64,000 nt of DNA. Source: Blattabacterium cuenoti. Lineage in GTDB: Bacteria > Bacteroidota > Bacteroidia > Flavobacteriales > Blattabacteriaceae. Below the pieces are notes generated by a model. That model saw only the letters and a program-made list of their open reading frames with translations, was not told the origin of the DNA and searched no databases. A program made the translations under genes and the position numbers. Numbering within the stretch: position 1 is the stretch's first letter; each line of letters starts with the position of its first letter. The stretch is taken from positions 558,001-622,000 of the forward strand of contig NZ_CP059201.1 in the NCBI RefSeq assembly GCF_014251795.1, given 5' to 3'. Positions 41,795 to 50,787 of the stretch are shown piece by piece.

Positions 41795-43237
41795 TTATGT
41801 AAAACAAGATAATTTCAATAAAATTTTTTTTAATCCAGTTTCTTGTTCTATAATTCTTGATATTTCTTTTATATGAATTCTTTTTTGTTTCATTGTATCT
41901 CTATTTCTCATGGTAACTGTATCTGTCTTTATCGTATCATAATCTACCGTAAAACAAAATGGTGTTCCTATAGCATCTTGTCTTCGATATAATTTCCCAA
42001 TAGACTCTTTTTGATCATAAACTAATCGATGATGAATTTTTATCTCATTAAATATCTTTTTTGCGATTTCCGGTAATCCATCTTTTTGTACTAATGGAAA
42101 TATAGCTCCTTTAATTGGAGATAAATAATAGGGAAGTTTTAACACGATACGTATTTTTCCATTTTTTAATTTTTCCTTTTTTAAAGATGAAGATAATAGA
42201 GCTAAAAAAAGACGATCTAACCCTAATGATGTTTCTATAACATAGGGTATATAATTTTTTTTATATTCAAAAATTCTGAATTTTTTTTTCGAAAAAAACT
42301 CATGATTTTTTAAATCAAAATCTCTTCTAGAATGAATTCCTTCTATTTCTTGAAATCCAAAAGGAAAATAAAATTCTATATCTGATCCTGCACTTTCATA
42401 ATGAGATAAACTATCATGGTCAGATAGTTTATAATATTTTTTATATTCTAAGTTTAATTCTAAATGCCATTTGAATCGTATTTTTCTCCAATATTCATAC
42501 CATTTGATTTCTTCTTCAGGAAGAATAAAAAATTGCATTTCCATTTGTTCAAATTCTCGCATTCTAAATATAAATTTTCTTGCAAAAATTTCATTTCTAA
42601 ATGATTTTCCTATTTGTGCAATCCCAAATGGGATTTTCATCCTATTCGACTTTCTAATATTCTGAAAATTAGAAAATATTCCTTGAGCTGTTTCAGGTCT
42701 AAGATATAAATCTTTTTCACTTTCATTTTTAATTTTAAACATCATATTAAAATGACGAATATCTGTCCAATTTTTTGTTTTTTCAATGGGATCACAAATA
42801 CATAATTCATCAATTAACGCTTTGACATCAATTAAATCATTTTTTTTCAAAGATTGAGATAAACGAGATAATATTTTTTCTTTTTTTTCTGAATTATTTA
42901 GAAATTTTTTTTCTACATATTCTTGAATTAAAATTTCAGGACGATATCTTTTTTTAGAATCTCTATTGTCAATTAATAATTCGTTAAATTTATCAATGTG
43001 ACCGGATGCATTCCAAATATCAGGATGCATAAGAATAGAAGAATCGACTCCTACTATATTTTCATGAAGTAGAGTCATAGATTTCCACCAAAATTCTTTA
43101 ATATTATTTTTTAATTCCACTCCATGTGGTCCATAATCATAAGTAGCATTTAATCCTCCGTAAATTTCACTAGAAGGAAAAATGAAACCATAAACTTTTG
43201 CATGAGAAATTAAAAATTCAAAAAAATGATTACTCAT
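41795..43237 (-). CDS. glyS: Glycyl-tRNA synthetase (alpha2 type)
   Basis: Charges tRNA-Gly. The 480-residue single-chain class II enzyme has motif 1 in GVELKNNIKEFWW, motif 2 in IGKSFRNEIFARKFIFRMREFEQMEM and motif 3 in IETSLGLDRLFLALL, plus a C-terminal anticodon-binding domain. It is slightly shorter than free-living homologues (about 510). It is 2 bases from convergent pheT and 12 bases downstream of trxB. Confidence 0.94.
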   Translation of the reverse strand: MSNHFFEFLISHAKVYGFIFPSSEIYGGLNATYDYGPHGVELKNNIKEFWWKSMTLLHENIVGVDSSILMHPDIWNASGHIDKFNELLIDNRDSKKRYRPEILIQEYVEKKFLNNSEKKEKILSRLSQSLKKNDLIDVKALIDELCICDPIEKTKNWTDIRHFNMMFKIKNESEKDLYLRPETAQGIFSNFQNIRKSNRMKIPFGIAQIGKSFRNEIFARKFIFRMREFEQMEMQFFILPEEEIKWYEYWRKIRFKWHLELNLEYKKYYKLSDHDSLSHYESAGSDIEFYFPFGFQEIEGIHSRRDFDLKNHEFFSKKKFRIFEYKKNYIPYVIETSLGLDRLFLALLSSSLKKEKLKNGKIRIVLKLPYYLSPIKGAIFPLVQKDGLPEIAKKIFNEIKIHHRLVYDQKESIGKLYRRQDAIGTPFCFTVDYDTIKTDTVTMRNRDTMKQKRIHIKEISRIIEQETGLKKILLKLSCFT

Positions 43238-43249
43238 TTTTCATATTGA

Positions 43250-44203
43250 TTATAAAGATAGATAATACTTTTCCAAATCAAGTGCTGCCATACATCCAGT
43301 TCCAGCAGAAGTAATAGCCTGACGATAATCAGGATCTTGAACATCTCCTGATGCAAACACTCCAGGTTTACTAGTTATGGTTTTTCCTTTTTTTACCATA
43401 ATATATCCTCGATCATTTAAATCGAGTTCATTTAAAAAAATTTCCGTATTAGGAATATGACCTATTGCAATAAATAAACCACTAATGAAAATAGTTTTAT
43501 TAGTTTTATTTTTATGATTGAAAATCTTAATACCTTCTAAAAAATTATTTCCAATAATTTCCGTTACATTAGAATCAAATAAAATATGAATATTATTTTT
43601 TTTTGAAATATTATCTTGTAAAATTTTAGAAGCTCTAAAATAATCTTTTCTAATTATCAAATATACTTTTTGACAAATTTTTGATAAATAGTTAGCTTCT
43701 TCTAAAGCAGAATCTCCACCTCCTATCACTGCTACATCTTTTTCCTTATGAAAAAAACCATCACAAGTAGCACAAAAAGAAACTCCTAAACCCATGAATT
43801 TTCTTTCTTTATTAATTCCTAAAAATTTAGGACGAGAACCCGTAGCAATAATCACCCCTCTACTCTCTATACATTTTTTGTTATCTAAAAAAATACGATG
43901 AATTCCTCCTTTTTGATTGGATAGAATCACACGAGTCACTGATTGATGAATTATTTTAGTATTAAAACGTTCTGCTTGTTTTTTACAATTTTTCATAAAA
44001 TCATTTCCATTAATTCCTTCTGGAAATCCAAGATAATTGTCTACATCAGTAGTAGTAGTTAATTGTCCTCCCGGTAGAGAACCAGTAAAAATAATAGGAT
44101 TCATGTCTGCTCTTGATGCATATATAGCAGCAGAATATCCAGCAGGTCCAGATCCAATAATAATACAATCCTGTATTTGTTTTTTTTTTAATTTTAAAAA
44201 CAT
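43250..44203 (-). CDS. trxB: Thioredoxin reductase
   Basis: NADPH-dependent flavoprotein reducing thioredoxin. The 317-residue protein has the FAD loop IIGSGPAGYSAAIYASRA, the redox-active CATC at about residues 144-147, the NADPH site IGGGDSALEEA and the C-terminal FAD motif GVFASGDVQDPDYRQ. Length and motifs are normal. It heads the minus-strand trxB-glyS pair. Confidence 0.95.
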   Translation of the reverse strand: MFLKLKKKQIQDCIIIGSGPAGYSAAIYASRADMNPIIFTGSLPGGQLTTTTDVDNYLGFPEGINGNDFMKNCKKQAERFNTKIIHQSVTRVILSNQKGGIHRIFLDNKKCIESRGVIIATGSRPKFLGINKERKFMGLGVSFCATCDGFFHKEKDVAVIGGGDSALEEANYLSKICQKVYLIIRKDYFRASKILQDNISKKNNIHILFDSNVTEIIGNNFLEGIKIFNHKNKTNKTIFISGLFIAIGHIPNTEIFLNELDLNDRGYIMVKKGKTITSKPGVFASGDVQDPDYRQAITSAGTGCMAALDLEKYYLSL

Positions 44204-44267
44204 ATTAAAAACATAATTTATTTTATTTTACATTAATGTTCTTAAATTAAACATACTTAACAAAGTT

Positions 44268-44702
44268 ATGCCCCATTTCAATTTTTTTATCAAAAATCAT
44301 TTGCATTTAAAAAAAATAAAAAATAAAATCCATATATTTTGCGTAATCAGAAAAAAATTTTATATCCTGACTCAAGAAGAAATGATACGTCAATATATAA
44401 TTTTTTTATTAAAGAAAATAAAAAATTATAAAAACTCCAATATATGGGTAGAATACCCTTTTCAAATAAACAAGTTAAACAAACGATTAGATATTTTAGT
44501 TCATTTAAATAAAAGACCTCATATCATTGTTGAATGTAAAATACCAAAAATATCTATAACACAAAAAACTTTCGATCAAATTTCCATGTACAATCAAAGC
44601 ATAAATGCTCCATTTTTAATGATTAGTAATGGAATCAAAAATTTCATTTTTCAAGTAAATAAGTATAAAAAAAATTTTCTATTTTTAAAAAATATTCCAT
44701 AA
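44268..44702 (+). CDS. HSDR_N-like PD-(D/E)XK domain protein
   Basis: A 144-residue stand-alone domain resembling the N-terminal domain of type I restriction R subunits. A QEEMIRQYIIFLL segment is followed by NKRLDILVHL and HIIVECKIP, which give the nuclease-like D-x(n)-E-x-K pattern (about residues 76 and 88-90). No helicase or methylase is nearby, so this is not a restriction system. Stand-alone copies are common in Bacteroidetes and of unknown role. It is divergent from trxB. Confidence 0.75.
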   Translation: MPHFNFFIKNHLHLKKIKNKIHIFCVIRKKFYILTQEEMIRQYIIFLLKKIKNYKNSNIWVEYPFQINKLNKRLDILVHLNKRPHIIVECKIPKISITQKTFDQISMYNQSINAPFLMISNGIKNFIFQVNKYKKNFLFLKNIP

Positions 44703-44707
44703 AATAA

Positions 44708-45712
44708 TTATAAAGAATGCATATAATTAATAATATCTAACAATTTTACAGAAAAACCAACTTCATTGTCATACCAAGAAATTATTTTTAAAAAATTTGA
44801 ATTCAACATAATACTAGAATTTGCATCAAAAATAGAAATTCTTTCATCTCCTATAAAATCAGATGAAACAACAGCATCTTCTGTGTATCCTAATATGTTT
44901 TTTAATGTAGTTTTAGAAGCCTGACTCATGCAATATTTGATTTTATCAAAATTAGTACTCTTCTTTAAAGAGACCGTAAAATCCAATACAGATACATTTG
45001 ATATTGGTACTCTAAAAGCCATTCCTGTTAATTTACCATTTAAACTGGGAATGATGTGACCTACTGCATTAGCTGCACCTGTCGATGTCGGTATAATATT
45101 AACCAATGCAGATCTTCCACCTCTCCAATCTCTAGAAGAAATAGAATCAACAACTTTCTGAGTTGCAGTAGTAGCATGTATAGTTGTCATTAATCCTTCA
45201 GATATTCCAAAATTATCATTTAAAACTTTAACAATTGGAGAAAGACAATTTGTAGTACAAGATGCATTAGAAACAATATCTTGATCTTTTTTTATATTTT
45301 TATGATTAACTCCCATAACAAACATAGGAATATCATCTTTAGGAGGTGCTGATAAAATCACTTTTTTAGCACCTGATTTTAAATGAGCACTAGCTAAATT
45401 TTTTGTTAGAAAAAGTCCAGTAGACTCAACAACACATTCTACATTTAATTTACCCCAATTCAGTTTTTCAGGATTTTTTTCATTGGTAACTTGAATCCGT
45501 TTTTCATTTAAAATTAAATAATTTTGATCTTCAATACGAATATTTCCTTTAAAAGAACCATGAACAGAATCATGTTTTAACATATAAGCTAAATATTCTA
45601 TAGATGCTAAATCATTAATAGATACTACTTTAAAATTACCTCTATTTAAAGCAGATAATAAAACTAACTTTCCTATTCTGCCAATCCCATTAATTCCTAT
45701 TTTTATAGACAT
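44708..45712 (-). CDS. gapA: Glyceraldehyde-3-phosphate dehydrogenase
   Basis: Glycolytic/gluconeogenic oxidoreductase. The ATG at 45712 gives 334 residues starting MSIKIGINGIGRIGK; a TTG at 45718 is possible. The catalytic Cys is in SNASCTTNCLSPI (about residue 152), with GRSALVNIIPTSTGAA and WYDNEVGFS also present. Intact catalytic residues and normal length. Confidence 0.95.
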   Translation of the reverse strand: MSIKIGINGIGRIGKLVLLSALNRGNFKVVSINDLASIEYLAYMLKHDSVHGSFKGNIRIEDQNYLILNEKRIQVTNEKNPEKLNWGKLNVECVVESTGLFLTKNLASAHLKSGAKKVILSAPPKDDIPMFVMGVNHKNIKKDQDIVSNASCTTNCLSPIVKVLNDNFGISEGLMTTIHATTATQKVVDSISSRDWRGGRSALVNIIPTSTGAANAVGHIIPSLNGKLTGMAFRVPISNVSVLDFTVSLKKSTNFDKIKYCMSQASKTTLKNILGYTEDAVVSSDFIGDERISIFDANSSIMLNSNFLKIISWYDNEVGFSVKLLDIINYMHSL

Positions 45713-45737
45713 ATTCAAAAATTTTTATTTTTTTATA

Positions 45738-47531
45738 TTAATTTTTAACTTTTAAAAAAGTAATAAAAGCAGATGATGGTATTTCAACTTTTCCTATTTG
45801 ACGCATTTTTTTCTTTCCTTTTTTTTGTTTTTCCAAAAGTTTTTTTTTCCTAGAAATATCACCTCCATAACATTTATCTGTAACATTTTTTCTTAAAGCT
45901 TTAATTGTTTCTCTTGCTATAATTTTTCCAGATATAGAAACTTGAATAGGAATACTGAACTGATGTTTTGGAATTAACATAGATAATTCTTGACATATTT
46001 TTTTTGCCAAAAAAAAAGCTTTAGTTTTATGAACTAATAGAGATAAAGGTTCTATTTTTTCGTAATTAATTAACACAGTAATTTTTTTCAAATCTGAATT
46101 TCTATAACCAATAAATTTATAATCAAAAGAAGCGTATCCATTAGAAATAGTCTTTAATTTATCATAAAAATCAAATATAATTTCTGATAAAGGCATTTCA
46201 AATATCATCTCGATTCTTTCTTCTGTTTGATAATTCTGATTCTCAATCATAACTCCTCGTTTTTCTATACATAATGTTATAACATTTCCTATATAGATGA
46301 CTTTTGTAAAAATAGAAACTAAAACGTATGGTTCTTCTATTCTTTTTAACTTTTCCGTTTCCGGAAAGTCTGAAGGATTATTGATCAAAATATTTTGATC
46401 ATTTTTCATATAAACTCTATAAGAAACATTAGGAATAGTAAGGATGACAGAAATCCCATACTCACGATCCAGACGATCTTTTACTACTTCCATATGAAGA
46501 AAACCCAGGAATCCACAACGAAATCCAAATCCTAATGCTGTAGAAGATTCAGGACTGAAAGAAAGCGCTGCATCATTTAACTGTAATTTTTCCATAGAAG
46601 ACCGTAATTCTTCATATTGATCAGTACTTACTGGATAAATACTCGCAAAAACCATGGGTTTAAATTCTTTAAATTTTTGTATTGCTTTTTCTGCTGGATT
46701 TTTTGCGTCTGTTATGGTATCTCCTACCTTGACTTCATTTGTATTTTTGATTCCAGAAATTACATAACCTACATCTCCTGTGTTGATTTGATTTTTTGAA
46801 ATATGTTTGATTTTCAAAGTTCCTATTTCATATGCCGAATATATTCTTCCTGTTGACATAAACTGCAATTTTTGTCCTTTTCGTATACAACCATTTTTAA
46901 TTCTAAACAAAACTTCAATTCCTCTAAATGGATTATATGAAGAATCAAAAATAATAGCTTGTAAAGGTGCTTTTGGATCTCCTTTTGGAGCAGGAATACG
47001 TGTTATTATTTGATTTAAAACATCATTAATTCCTAATCCGTTTTTTGCACTAACAGGAATAATATCTTCCATTTTACATTTTACTAATTCTATTATTTCT
47101 TTTATAACATTTTCCGGAATGACTTCCCACAAATCAATTTTGTTTAAAATTGGAATAATAACCAAATTATTCTTTAATGCTAAAGAAAGATTAGATATCG
47201 TTTGTGCTTGAACACTTTTTGTACAATCAACTACAAGTAAAGCACCTTCACAAGCAGCAATAGAACGTGATACTTCATATGAAAAATCAACGTGTCCTGG
47301 GGTGTCTATTAAATTCAAAATATATGTTCGACTATTATATTTATATTCCATTTGTACAGCATGACTCTTAATAGTAATTCCACGTTCTCTTTCTAAATCC
47401 ATATCATCCAATAGTTGGGTCCGCTCTCCTTCTGAAATTGTTTTTGTAAATTCTAATAAACGATCAGCTAATGTACTTTTTCCGTGATCTATATGTGCAA
47501 TAATACAAAAATTACGAATATAATGAATCAT
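45738..47531 (-). CDS. lepA: Elongation factor 4 (LepA)
   Basis: Ribosome-associated translational GTPase. The ATG at 47531 gives 597 residues beginning MIHYIRNFCIIAHIDHGKST, the standard start. The longer ORF to 47588 would run into the tRNA-Arg gene. G1 AHIDHGKST, G3 DTPGHVDF and G4 NKIDL are present, and the C-terminal LepA-specific domain ends in PSSAFITFLKV. Confidence 0.94.
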   Translation of the reverse strand: MIHYIRNFCIIAHIDHGKSTLADRLLEFTKTISEGERTQLLDDMDLERERGITIKSHAVQMEYKYNSRTYILNLIDTPGHVDFSYEVSRSIAACEGALLVVDCTKSVQAQTISNLSLALKNNLVIIPILNKIDLWEVIPENVIKEIIELVKCKMEDIIPVSAKNGLGINDVLNQIITRIPAPKGDPKAPLQAIIFDSSYNPFRGIEVLFRIKNGCIRKGQKLQFMSTGRIYSAYEIGTLKIKHISKNQINTGDVGYVISGIKNTNEVKVGDTITDAKNPAEKAIQKFKEFKPMVFASIYPVSTDQYEELRSSMEKLQLNDAALSFSPESSTALGFGFRCGFLGFLHMEVVKDRLDREYGISVILTIPNVSYRVYMKNDQNILINNPSDFPETEKLKRIEEPYVLVSIFTKVIYIGNVITLCIEKRGVMIENQNYQTEERIEMIFEMPLSEIIFDFYDKLKTISNGYASFDYKFIGYRNSDLKKITVLINYEKIEPLSLLVHKTKAFFLAKKICQELSMLIPKHQFSIPIQVSISGKIIARETIKALRKNVTDKCYGGDISRKKKLLEKQKKGKKKMRQIGKVEIPSSAFITFLKVKN

Positions 47532-47558
47532 AATTAATTGGTTTGAAAAATAATCAAA

Positions 47559-47631
47559 TAACCTTGAAGGGAATCGAACCCATACCATAGGAATCGGAAT
47601 CCTATATTCTTTCCTATTAAACTACAAGGCT
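47559..47631 (-). tRNA. tRNA-Arg(CCG)
   Basis: A 73-base cloverleaf on the minus strand. Acceptor AGCCTTG/CAAGGTT, anticodon stem TAGGA/TCCTA, loop TTCCGAT with anticodon CCG. The T-stem ATGGG/CCCTT contains a U-U opposition at the second pair (50-64). The discriminator is A and CCA is not encoded. It lies just upstream of lepA. Confidence 0.9.
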
Positions 47632-47680
47632 ATTTTTACATAAAATTTTGACTGCTTGATTTATTACTAAAATATTATAT

Positions 47681-48262
47681 TTATGGATAATGATTAAACA
47701 AATTCATTGTTTTTTCTAATCCATTTTTTACAAATGAAAATATTATTTTGATGCCTATATTTATTTTTAAAAATAGATCCTCTATTTCTTCATTTTTCCA
47801 ATTTTCTAATACATAAGTATCTATTTTCTTATTAAAAAAGTTTTGTTTAATACCAAAACGAAGACGTGCATAATGAGATGTCCCTATTTCTTTTTCTATA
47901 TTTTTTAAGCCATTATGGCCTCCACTTCCTCCTTTACCTCTAATACGAAAATTACCAAAATTCAAATAAATATCATCAGATATTATAAGAATATTTTTTA
48001 ACATAATTTTTTCTTTTATCATCCAATATTTAACTGCTATTCCACTACGATTCATATAAGTAGAAGGTTTTAAAAAAAAAAGTAATTTATTCTCATACAT
48101 AAATTTAGAAATAAAACCTAGTTTTTTTTTTGAAAAAGAAAAAAAATATTTTTTAGATATTTGATCTAAAATTAGGAATCCTAAATTATGTCTAGTTTTT
48201 TTATATAAAAAACCTGGATTTCCTAGTCCAATTATCAAAAATTTCTCTTCACTTATACTCAT
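47681..48262 (-). CDS. pth: Peptidyl-tRNA hydrolase
   Basis: Releases peptides from peptidyl-tRNA. The 193-residue protein has IIGLGNPGFLYKKTRHNLGF (catalytic His in TRHN) and the substrate segment GKGGSGGHNGLKNIEKEIG. It starts immediately after the sucD stop. Length is normal. Confidence 0.95.
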   Translation of the reverse strand: MSISEEKFLIIGLGNPGFLYKKTRHNLGFLILDQISKKYFFSFSKKKLGFISKFMYENKLLFFLKPSTYMNRSGIAVKYWMIKEKIMLKNILIISDDIYLNFGNFRIRGKGGSGGHNGLKNIEKEIGTSHYARLRFGIKQNFFNKKIDTYVLENWKNEEIEDLFLKINIGIKIIFSFVKNGLEKTMNLFNHYP

Positions 48263-49138
48263 CTAATGAAAAACTTCATATACAGCTTTCCCTATATTTG
48301 CTGGAGATTGGACAACATATATCCCGTTTTTTTCCATTATTTTCATTTTTTCTTGTGCTGTTTCTATTTTTTTTTCTATAATAGCTCCAGCATGACCCAT
48401 TGTTTTTCCTTCTGGCGCTGTTTGTCCTGCTATAAAACCAATCACAGGCTTTTTATTATCTAGTTTTTTCATCCATTCAGAAGCTTCAATTTCTAATTGT
48501 CCTCCTATTTCTCCGATCATAACAATACACTCTGTATCAGGATCATGAAAAAATAACCTAATAACTTCCTTCATATCAATTCCAATAATAGAGTCGCCCC
48601 CTATACCAATAGCAGTGGAAATTCCATAACCAAATTTTACAATTTGATCTGCTGCTTCATAAGTTAGAGTACCTGATCTGGAAATAATACCTACATTTCC
48701 TTTTTTTTTAAATACTGAATTTGGCATAATTCCCACTTTAGACTTTTCTGGAGAAATAATACCAGGACAATTAGGTCCTACTAAACAAGATTTTTTACCC
48801 TTTAAAAAATGCTTAACTCGAATCATATCTGAAACAGGAATTCCTTCTGTTATACAGACAATAACTTGTATATTCATGTAAATAGATTCTAAAATAGCAT
48901 CAGAAGCAAAAGTGGCAGGAACAAAGATCACACTTACATTTCCTCCTGTATGATTAACTGCTTCTTCTACAGTATTAAAAATAGGAATACCTAAATGGAT
49001 ATAACCACCTTTTCCTGGTGTGATTCCTCCTACTATAGGAGTTCCATAATCTATCATTTGTTCAGTATGAAATAGTCCTTCTTTTCCAGTTAATCCTTGC
49101 ACAAGAACTTTAATGTTTTGATCTATCAAAATACTCAT
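48263..49138 (-). CDS. sucD: Succinyl-CoA ligase alpha subunit
   Basis: TCA-cycle substrate-level phosphorylation, with SucC. The 291-residue protein has the CoA-binding Rossmann domain (VQGLTGKEGLFH) and the phosphohistidine motif GKTMGHAGAIIE. The beta subunit gene sucC is not in the window. efp lies 5 bases upstream. Confidence 0.95.
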   Translation of the reverse strand: MSILIDQNIKVLVQGLTGKEGLFHTEQMIDYGTPIVGGITPGKGGYIHLGIPIFNTVEEAVNHTGGNVSVIFVPATFASDAILESIYMNIQVIVCITEGIPVSDMIRVKHFLKGKKSCLVGPNCPGIISPEKSKVGIMPNSVFKKKGNVGIISRSGTLTYEAADQIVKFGYGISTAIGIGGDSIIGIDMKEVIRLFFHDPDTECIVMIGEIGGQLEIEASEWMKKLDNKKPVIGFIAGQTAPEGKTMGHAGAIIEKKIETAQEKMKIMEKNGIYVVQSPANIGKAVYEVFH

Positions 49139-49143
49139 GATTT

Positions 49144-49726
49144 TTAAAAATTTGAATTATATTTTCTGATTCTTTCTATATAAGATCTATTTTCCGTATT
49201 TATTTTCACAAATTCTCCTATCTTAATAAAAGAAGGAACTAACAATTTAGTTCCAGTTTCTAAAACCGCAATTTTATTAGTATTATTAATTGTATCTCCT
49301 TTTTTAACAGATTCTGTTTTTTCCACTTTTAAAATCAATGTAGTAGGAATTTTTAAAAATAGAAAATTTTTTTCTTTTCTATTTTTAACATGAAAAAAAA
49401 TGTTGATCTTCATCCCTTCTTTTAATAATTCTATATTTTTGTTTTTTATTAATTTTTCTTCTATTTGTATCTGATCATAAGTAATTTCACTCATAAAAAA
49501 AAATCTTTCTTTCTTTATATAAATACCGATATGAATTCGATTCTATTTTAACTTCTTTTAATTTTTGTTTTTTTGAAAAATTATTTTCTAAAACATGTCC
49601 TGTTATTAAATTTTTTAATTTAGTCCTCAAAAAAGCATAACCTTTTCCTGGTTTAACATGAATAAAATCAATAATTTTGTATATTTCTTTATTCCATTCT
49701 ATATGCAAACCTTTTCTAATATTCAT
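49144..49726 (-). CDS. efp: Translation elongation factor P, apparent frameshift at a 9-base T run
   Basis: Relieves ribosome stalling at polyproline. The ATG at 49726 opens MNIRKGLHIEWNKEIYKI with the modifiable Lys in VKPGKGYAF (about residue 28). This frame ends after YLYKERKIFFYE (stop at 49487). A second frame continues from about 49495 with FMSEITYDQIQI and the OB domains, ending with TENRSYIERIRKY at 49144. In intact EF-P these two parts are contiguous (YLYxxGxxxxFMxxxxxxQ). The switch is in the A9 run (plus strand) at 49495-49503; losing one base or gaining two restores the frame. Both halves are otherwise fully conserved. Confidence 0.85.
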
Positions 49727-49747
49727 TTATTTATAATTTATTATATA

Positions 49748-50248
49748 TTATAACGAGTTCTTAACTATTTTTGCAATGACATCTGCTTCTACTACAAGTT
49801 TATTACCAACATAACCTTTTCCTTGCATATGAACAATTCCCCTTTTCATAGATTTTAACAAATAAACTTGAAAAATAACCACATCTCCAGGAACTATTTT
49901 ATATTTAAATTTCACTTTATCTATTTTTAAAAAATAAGTAGAATATAATTCAGGATTACTTAATTTATTTAATACTAATAAACCTCCAACTTGTGCTATA
50001 GCTTCTATTTGCAATACTCCGGGCATAATCGGTTCTCTAGGAAAATGTCCTATAAAAAAAGATTCATTGATTGTTACATTTTTAATTCCTACGATACTAT
50101 TTTGTGTCAAATCTATTATTTTATCAACTAAGAGAAATGGAGGTTTATGAGGTAAAATCTTCATAATGTTTTTTATGTCCAAAATAGGTTTCTTTTTTAA
50201 ATCAAATTTAGGAATGTCATTTTTTTTAAATTTTTTAATTTTATTCAT
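49748..50248 (-). CDS. fabZ: 3-hydroxyacyl-ACP dehydratase FabZ, likely detached from an LpxC-FabZ fusion
   Basis: Dehydrates 3-hydroxyacyl-ACP. The 166-residue hotdog-fold protein has ILPHKPPFLLVDKI, the catalytic His in GHFPREPIMPGVLQIEAIAQ and the downstream Glu. Its first 25 residues (IPKFDLKKKPILDIKN) resemble the linker joining LpxC to FabZ in the bifunctional protein usual in Bacteroidetes. LpxC itself is missing; a short possible remnant lies upstream. The FabZ activity complements fabF, fabG and acpP. Confidence 0.9.
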   Translation of the reverse strand: MNKIKKFKKNDIPKFDLKKKPILDIKNIMKILPHKPPFLLVDKIIDLTQNSIVGIKNVTINESFFIGHFPREPIMPGVLQIEAIAQVGGLLVLNKLSNPELYSTYFLKIDKVKFKYKIVPGDVVIFQVYLLKSMKRGIVHMQGKGYVGNKLVVEADVIAKIVKNSL

Positions 50249-50361
50249 TAAAATTTGGATTATAAAAAATGAATTTACCTTTTAATTTAGTTCTCGTTAA
50301 ATTAATAGTCTCAAACCTATGATCAAATATTCATTTATTTCGCTCGTTATTCCGCTTTTTT

Positions 50362-50377
50362 ATTCAAAATTTTGAAT
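50362..50377. repeat. 16-bp perfect palindrome
   Basis: ATTCAAAATTTTGAAT reads the same on both strands. First of four dyads in the fabZ-rpmH intergenic region. Confidence 0.6.
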
Positions 50378-50414
50378 CATACTACAAAAAATATTTAAAA
50401 CTTATCATAAAGTT

Positions 50415-50433
50415 ATGGATAAATCTTATCCAT
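50415..50433. repeat. 8-bp inverted repeat with DnaA-box-like arms
   Basis: ATGGATAA (50415-50422) and TTATCCAT (50426-50433), spacer ATC. On the minus strand, TTATCCATA differs from the DnaA-box consensus TTATCCACA at one position. A further TTATCATAA lies just upstream at 50402-50410. Confidence 0.5.
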
Positions 50434-50451
50434 TTTGAAAATTACAATTCC

Positions 50452-50475
50452 TTTTTTTTAGGATCCTAAAAAAAA
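50452..50475. repeat. 24-bp perfect palindrome
   Basis: Eight T, AGGATCCT, eight A: a perfect palindrome centred on a GGATCC core, where the flanking runs pair with each other. It may form a hairpin with a GATC loop. Confidence 0.6.
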
Positions 50476-50607
50476 TTTTTTGACAATAGTCAAGTAGTTA
50501 ATTTATTTATAAATCATTTTGAATACAAATTTATTGTGAAATAAAATACAAGAAAAATAGAAAATTTTATGTAATTTTTGTTCGAAATGTATAATTTTTA
50601 TTATATC

Positions 50608-50787
50608 ATGAGTTTATCAAAACGTATGATTTTATTTTTCACAGGTTTTATTGTAGGTATTATAATATTATTTCTTTTTTCCTACAACTTTCAAAGAAAA
50701 TTACTGAATCTTAAAAATAAAAAAATAATAAAAGAAAAAAAATATTTTTCTCATTTTAAAAAAATAAACGATTTGATTATCATATGA
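50608..50787 (+). CDS. Small membrane protein upstream of rpmH
   Basis: A 59-residue protein from the ATG at 50608 ([20 protein letters not shown]). It has one strong membrane helix at about residues 7-25 followed by a Lys-rich cytoplasmic-type tail. In-frame ATG/TTG codons at 50587 and 50578 are possible. The N-terminus resembles small flavobacterial membrane proteins annotated DUF4258, but the similarity is from memory and weak. Its stop overlaps the rpmH start (ATGA), so the two are probably translated together. Confidence 0.55.
   Translation: MSLSKRMILFFTGFIVGIIILFLFSYNFQRKLLNLKNKKIIKEKKYFSHFKKINDLIII

Larger units (their letters stand above)
50249..50607. other. Longest gene-free region: palindromes, DnaA-box-like sites, possible lpxC remnant
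   Basis: Between divergent fabZ and the small gene before rpmH. From left to right it holds a minus-strand stretch at about 50250-50330 reading like the end of LpxC (TKLKGKFIFYNP). Next come a 16-bp palindrome (50362-50377) and an 8-bp dyad (50415-50433) whose arms contain TTATCCAT. A perfect 24-bp palindrome centred on GGATCC (50452-50475) and a TTGAC/GTCAA dyad (50480-50493) follow. No tRNA or known ncRNA was recognised. It could be a replication origin, a regulatory region, or decayed sequence. Confidence 0.55.

Noticed and set aside
44268-44702. Type I restriction-modification system
   Set aside because: Only a stand-alone HSDR_N-like domain is present; there is no helicase, specificity or methylase gene nearby.
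47532-47588. LepA start at 47588
   Set aside because: It lies inside tRNA-Arg(CCG); MIHYIRNFCIIAHIDHGKS at 47531 is the standard LepA start.
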